From assembly GCA_021904315.1 (NCBI GenBank), contig CM038917.1, positions 6,556,041 through 6,620,040 of the forward strand: a stretch of 64,000 nucleotides of DNA, read 5' to 3'. How positions within the stretch are numbered: the stretch's first letter is position 1; each line of letters starts with the position of its first letter. Positions 60,283-64,000 of this stretch are shown one piece after another. The position numbers were made by a program, and so were the translations under genes. The DNA comes from Sphagnum magellanicum. Taxonomy: Eukaryota > Streptophyta > Sphagnopsida > Sphagnales > Sphagnaceae. The notes under the pieces are model-generated. The model searched no databases and had not been told where the DNA came from. It saw only the letters and a program-made list of their open reading frames with translations.

Positions 60283-61637
60283 TTTCACATGTAACACTTG
60301 AGCTTTTCTTAAAAACTCCATTTTCAATTGCAGTGGGGGGGAAGCTTTGTGATTGTTCAAGCTATTGTTGCAGCTCCCTTTTGTGCCCAAACAACTAATG
60401 TGTTCTCGACCTACCTAACAAGTAAGTGTAATATCTTTCCCACTCCTCCATGCCTTGGAGTACAACAAAAATCATTTAAACTTTTAAACCTACCTTGGCA
60501 CAATATTAGATGGTTTTTATGTTGAGTATTTCGAAAAACAAACTTTTTTTAACAAGAGGTGAGTATTAGGAGGTTCTTAGTTCTTACATGAACATATTCA
60601 AAAAACCAATCCTTATGCCATAATAGGCAAGTATTGCCAAATCTAATGTGAGGCCAAATTGACATCCAGAAGTATTGTTTAGAAATGAAAACTTATACTA
60701 TGCAAGCCCATTAAATCTTCAAAAATTTTGAATATTTTATATTTTTTGTGACATAATTTTTAATTTCAAAAAAATACCCTACCCAATTAGGTATTTAAAA
60801 AATCAATATCTGAACAACAATGATTGCACGATGCAATGCACATTAGCACATTATGAAAATACACACATGATGTTATATATCTAGAAAACCTTACAATAAC
60901 ATATTTAAAGTGTTCCAAGACTGGGGCTCTAATAGACACCTAACTGGCATTTGCTTAAGTTAAATTATTAACACAAGAATCAAAGCATGTTATTATAGCT
61001 TAACATCAATATAGTTCTCTCTTGGTTTTTGGTAATGTTGATACTCGCAATTATGTCAACCATTTGTGATTTCTAGCTATGAATATTGGACTCTCATTAG
61101 TCCTTTTTTAAAAGTGTGGGTAGTTGTTAATGTGGCTTCATAAATAAGCACTCAATTAGCGTAGGCGGTTAAATATTTGTGTGACGTGGAGATGACTTGT
61201 CAATATTTTTAGATTGAAGAATGGTTATGATGATGAATTGTCATTTGCAAATGTTTGTAGAGTGATTACAATGACAACTAAAATGATCAAAAGAATTGGC
61301 AATATGTGCGTTACCAAGTAAGTGTACTTGGCTACAAGGTTCTTGCAATGGGAGTACATTTAACAACAAAACACCAACAAAAGTCTGAAATCTCCCATAA
61401 AATTAATGATAACTTGATAAGTATATAAAATGAACTATTAAGTACTATTTGCAAATTGCAATCCACATGTCTTTTTTGGAAACTACATTTGCATAGTGTA
61501 GACTACCATAGGCTATAACATTTAATTATATTATATTGCTATTGTTGTTGTGTTGTTATTGTCACCTAAGATGTTGATTTCTCACACACAATTGACTTGC
61601 ATTGTGCATTATTTTCCAAGACAATTTAAAGCTTAAA

Positions 61638-61715
61638 TAATCCTTGAAGGGGATTTGAACCCCAACTCTTAGAAGGGTGCTACCCATTGCAACTTTAGGC
61701 TTGCTTGCACTTAAA
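61638..61715 (-). repeat. tRNA-like / SINE-head-like segment, copy 2
   Basis: On the minus strand a B-box GGTTCAAATCC (61661-61651) matches the Pol III consensus at 10 of 11 positions and sits in a T-arm-like GGGG..CCCC stem. It follows an A-box-like TTGCAATGGGTAG (61692-61680) by about 18 nt. That order and spacing are tRNA-like, but the anticodon stem is poor and no acceptor stem is evident. Shares 'ctacccattgca' (plus strand) with 31540-31551. Confidence 0.45.
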
Positions 61716-64000
61716 CCCTATTTAGAAGACAAATTCAAAACATTTGTCGAAAATTAGTCCAAGTTTCAAATGAAGATGCAACATTGGATAGATCTACATA
61801 CATTTTAGATTATTAAATTGAAAATGGACGTCTTTCTAAGGATTCAATTACAAAGAACATCCACAAAATAAAAACTTGAGATGCACAACATTAAAAGCTT
61901 TGGAGCTAATTTTTTTTTAAAATTCACCTTTTCTTATTATGTCAATATGCAATCATTCAACCAAAAGTAAAAACTTAGTGTTCACCCATAGTCATTCACT
62001 CATCCTTCCCACAAGCTCATACATAAGTAATGCATTTCTTGAAAGGGAAAAAAGTAATTGGAAACATACAAAAACAACTTGAACTTGCAATGTGAAAGAG
62101 GAAAAACTTCAAACACAAATTCATTCAAGCAAATCAAACAAAAACAAAGTAGTTTATATATTTCAAAAATATGGCACAATCTTATTTGATTTGCCAACCT
62201 AGTTTGCACCCATAATACTTCCTAGAAAACTTCCAACTTCCAAAATCTTGTGTTAACTAGGCATATACACATTAATAGAATTTGCCATTCCAATTGGTTG
62301 TAAGGAAAACTTTGCAAAGTAAAAAATTGTTGACTAAAAACCTTGTCCAAATGTATAGGAGAAGGTTTCGTGCTTAGTACCTTCCGGATTTGAGGGCCCG
62401 CTCAAGGCTAGTAGGCTGAGAGCTAGGGCTTAAAAATAAGTAAGGTACTAAACACAAAACCTTCACTTACATAAAGTCCATCTAACTTTTTCCCTCCTTT
62501 CTTTCTATTTTTTTTCCATCGTCTTTCCACCTTTCTCTATTTTTGTCCTTACCATTATTAGTATGAGGATCTTCCAAGGACTTTCATCATGATTATTACA
62601 TATAGGAAATATAAAATTATTTTTGTTTCAAAAAAAATATTTTTTTAGGATTCAAAATGGTGATCAAACATAAGAAACAAATAGAAAATCTTGTATGGTC
62701 TTCAAAATTATTAACCAAATATGGTTGTACACTCAAATAATTTTAATAATAAATGTAATGATGTTTAATAATTTTTATTTTCTTTCCTTTATTTTAATAC
62801 TAATGTAAATTGGTTTTTCCAAGGATTATTAAACTACATAGACAAAAAGTAGCTTTTTTCTAATTAATTTTCTTTGTAACCAAAATGGCTATAAAACATA
62901 AAAAGATGTAGAAATGTTTTGTTTGGTATTCAAAATAATTAGTCAAATAAGCTATAAACTAAATAAATTGAAAAGTTAAATTTAATTTTTAATTTTTAAA
63001 TTTTTTTAAATTTTAGTCCTTTAAAGCAAATATTCCAAGGACTAAGATTACATAGACATATAGTAGTTTTAATTTTCTTAATAATAGATGTAAAAGAAAA
63101 ATTAGACAAAAAGGAAGTCTAAAGGAGATAAGTTGTATTGTTCCTTCTTGTATTGTACCTTTCGAAATACGAAAGGAATAATTAGCATAGTTGATTGTAC
63201 CTTACAAATTTTGAAAGGTACAGTGACAAATTTGGCCTAGGGAATGACCTAAAAATACACTACAAAAAAATTAGTGGGACTTTATGTGTGCTTGAATGGT
63301 TCTGCAACTTGTTTTTCATGAAACTGAAAATGTTGAATGTTTGTTTATCTTCGATAGAACTAAGAGCTCGGATTGTGACAATTTTAACCAACTTGATATA
63401 TCTTAAAAGCTTGTGGTTGAAGATGGGAGATGAAAAGACTTTGTGCCAAAGATTTGTAATTGGATTTAGGTCATTCTTTTCTTGCAAAACTATTTTAGAA
63501 TTATGCAACATGGTCATTTTTGAAAAACTAAACTATAGCATAAGTGTTTGGCCTAAAAATAAGGCAGGAACAATTTGCCTAGATTCACCCACCTTACAAC
63601 GCACAAAAAATGACCTTCAACACACCAATTGAAAATAAAACCTTTCCTTTGCTTCATTTGGATCCATATAACCCAAAATTGTGGATAAAAAACTCCAAGA
63701 ACAATCATGGTTTCATGCTATGGGAATCACTTTTCAAGTTTTAAAATAAAGCCTTGATCTACATCTTCACATTTTTCTTTCACTCTTATCACTATTGTGT
63801 TGAAGGTAGCATTGTTGACAAGTTGAACACATATAACACCATTCATGTAAGAAGTAATAGGATACTTGTGTTTAGACAAAGAAAATGCAAGATATCCTTC
63901 ATATTCTCCACCATTTAAATCAAAATACCAATTTCAAAAGCAAGTCATGATTAGTCAAAGTCCTAATTGCATTAAAATTATCAAATGTTGAATATTCAAA
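61716..64000. other. AT-rich intergenic DNA to the end of the window
   Basis: Contains an inverted repeat at 62361-62464 (described in findings) and two small hairpins near 63157-63222. A 145-codon open frame at 63195-63632 starts at TTG and has an 85-codon antisense frame; I do not accept it as a gene. Nothing else recognised. Confidence 0.55.

Noticed and set aside
61638-61715. Functional tRNA gene
   Set aside because: B box is near-perfect, but the anticodon stem is poor and no acceptor stem is evident.
63195-63632. 145-codon plus-strand frame near the window end
   Set aside because: Starts at TTG, has an antisense frame over most of its length, and shows no recognisable motif.
1-64000. 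CRISPR array, rRNA genes, prokaryotic operon features
   Set aside because: No regularly spaced identical repeats with spacers, no rRNA core sequences, and all genes have eukaryotic introns.

Overview
The window is nuclear DNA of a land plant. Genes have short introns with GT..AG borders, plant-specific families are present (FAS1, a CLC-e/f type chloride channel, a WW-containing SAC9 phosphatase, an ADS-type desaturase), the LTR element is primed by initiator-Met tRNA, and CCCTAAA-type tracts occur. Long, very AT-rich intergenic DNA separates the genes. I cannot name the species; the protein divergence hints at a non-seed plant, but that is only an impression.

Layout. 1-6.9 kb: AT-rich, no gene. 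7.0-10.9 kb (+): a six-exon FAS1 (CAF-1 large subunit) gene, with an E2F-type site and a five-unit tandem repeat in its 5' region. 12.0-16.9 kb (-): a nine-exon CLC chloride channel/transporter gene, convergent with FAS1. 17-21.5 kb: small dispersed and tandem repeats around a broken fatty-acid desaturase copy (+). 21.5-29.5 kb (-): a complete Ty3/gypsy LTR retrotransposon, 8.0 kb, with near-identical LTRs but a coding region closed by stops and one frameshift. 30.9-31.6 kb: relic of a DDE transposase and a tRNA-like/SINE-like segment. 35.4 kb: one copy of a hairpin-bearing dispersed repeat. 36.95-38.85 kb (+): an intronless gene combining a CCHC zinc knuckle with a retropepsin domain, the best candidate for a domesticated retroelement gene. 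42.2-50.9 kb (+): a complete 13-exon SAC9 homolog, 1561 residues. 51-54.3 kb: GC-richer DNA that looks like a minus-strand transcription unit of uncertain coding content. 54.4-64 kb: AT-rich DNA with telomere-like tracts, a 0.7-kb foldback element, another copy of the dispersed repeat, a second tRNA-like segment and a short inverted repeat.

The cellular genes do not form an operon or pathway: FAS1 acts in replication-coupled nucleosome assembly, the CLC protein in organelle anion transport, SAC9 in phosphoinositide turnover. Exon structures were derived by hand from splice consensus, reading phase and family similarity. All family assignments rest on recognised motifs, not on database searches.
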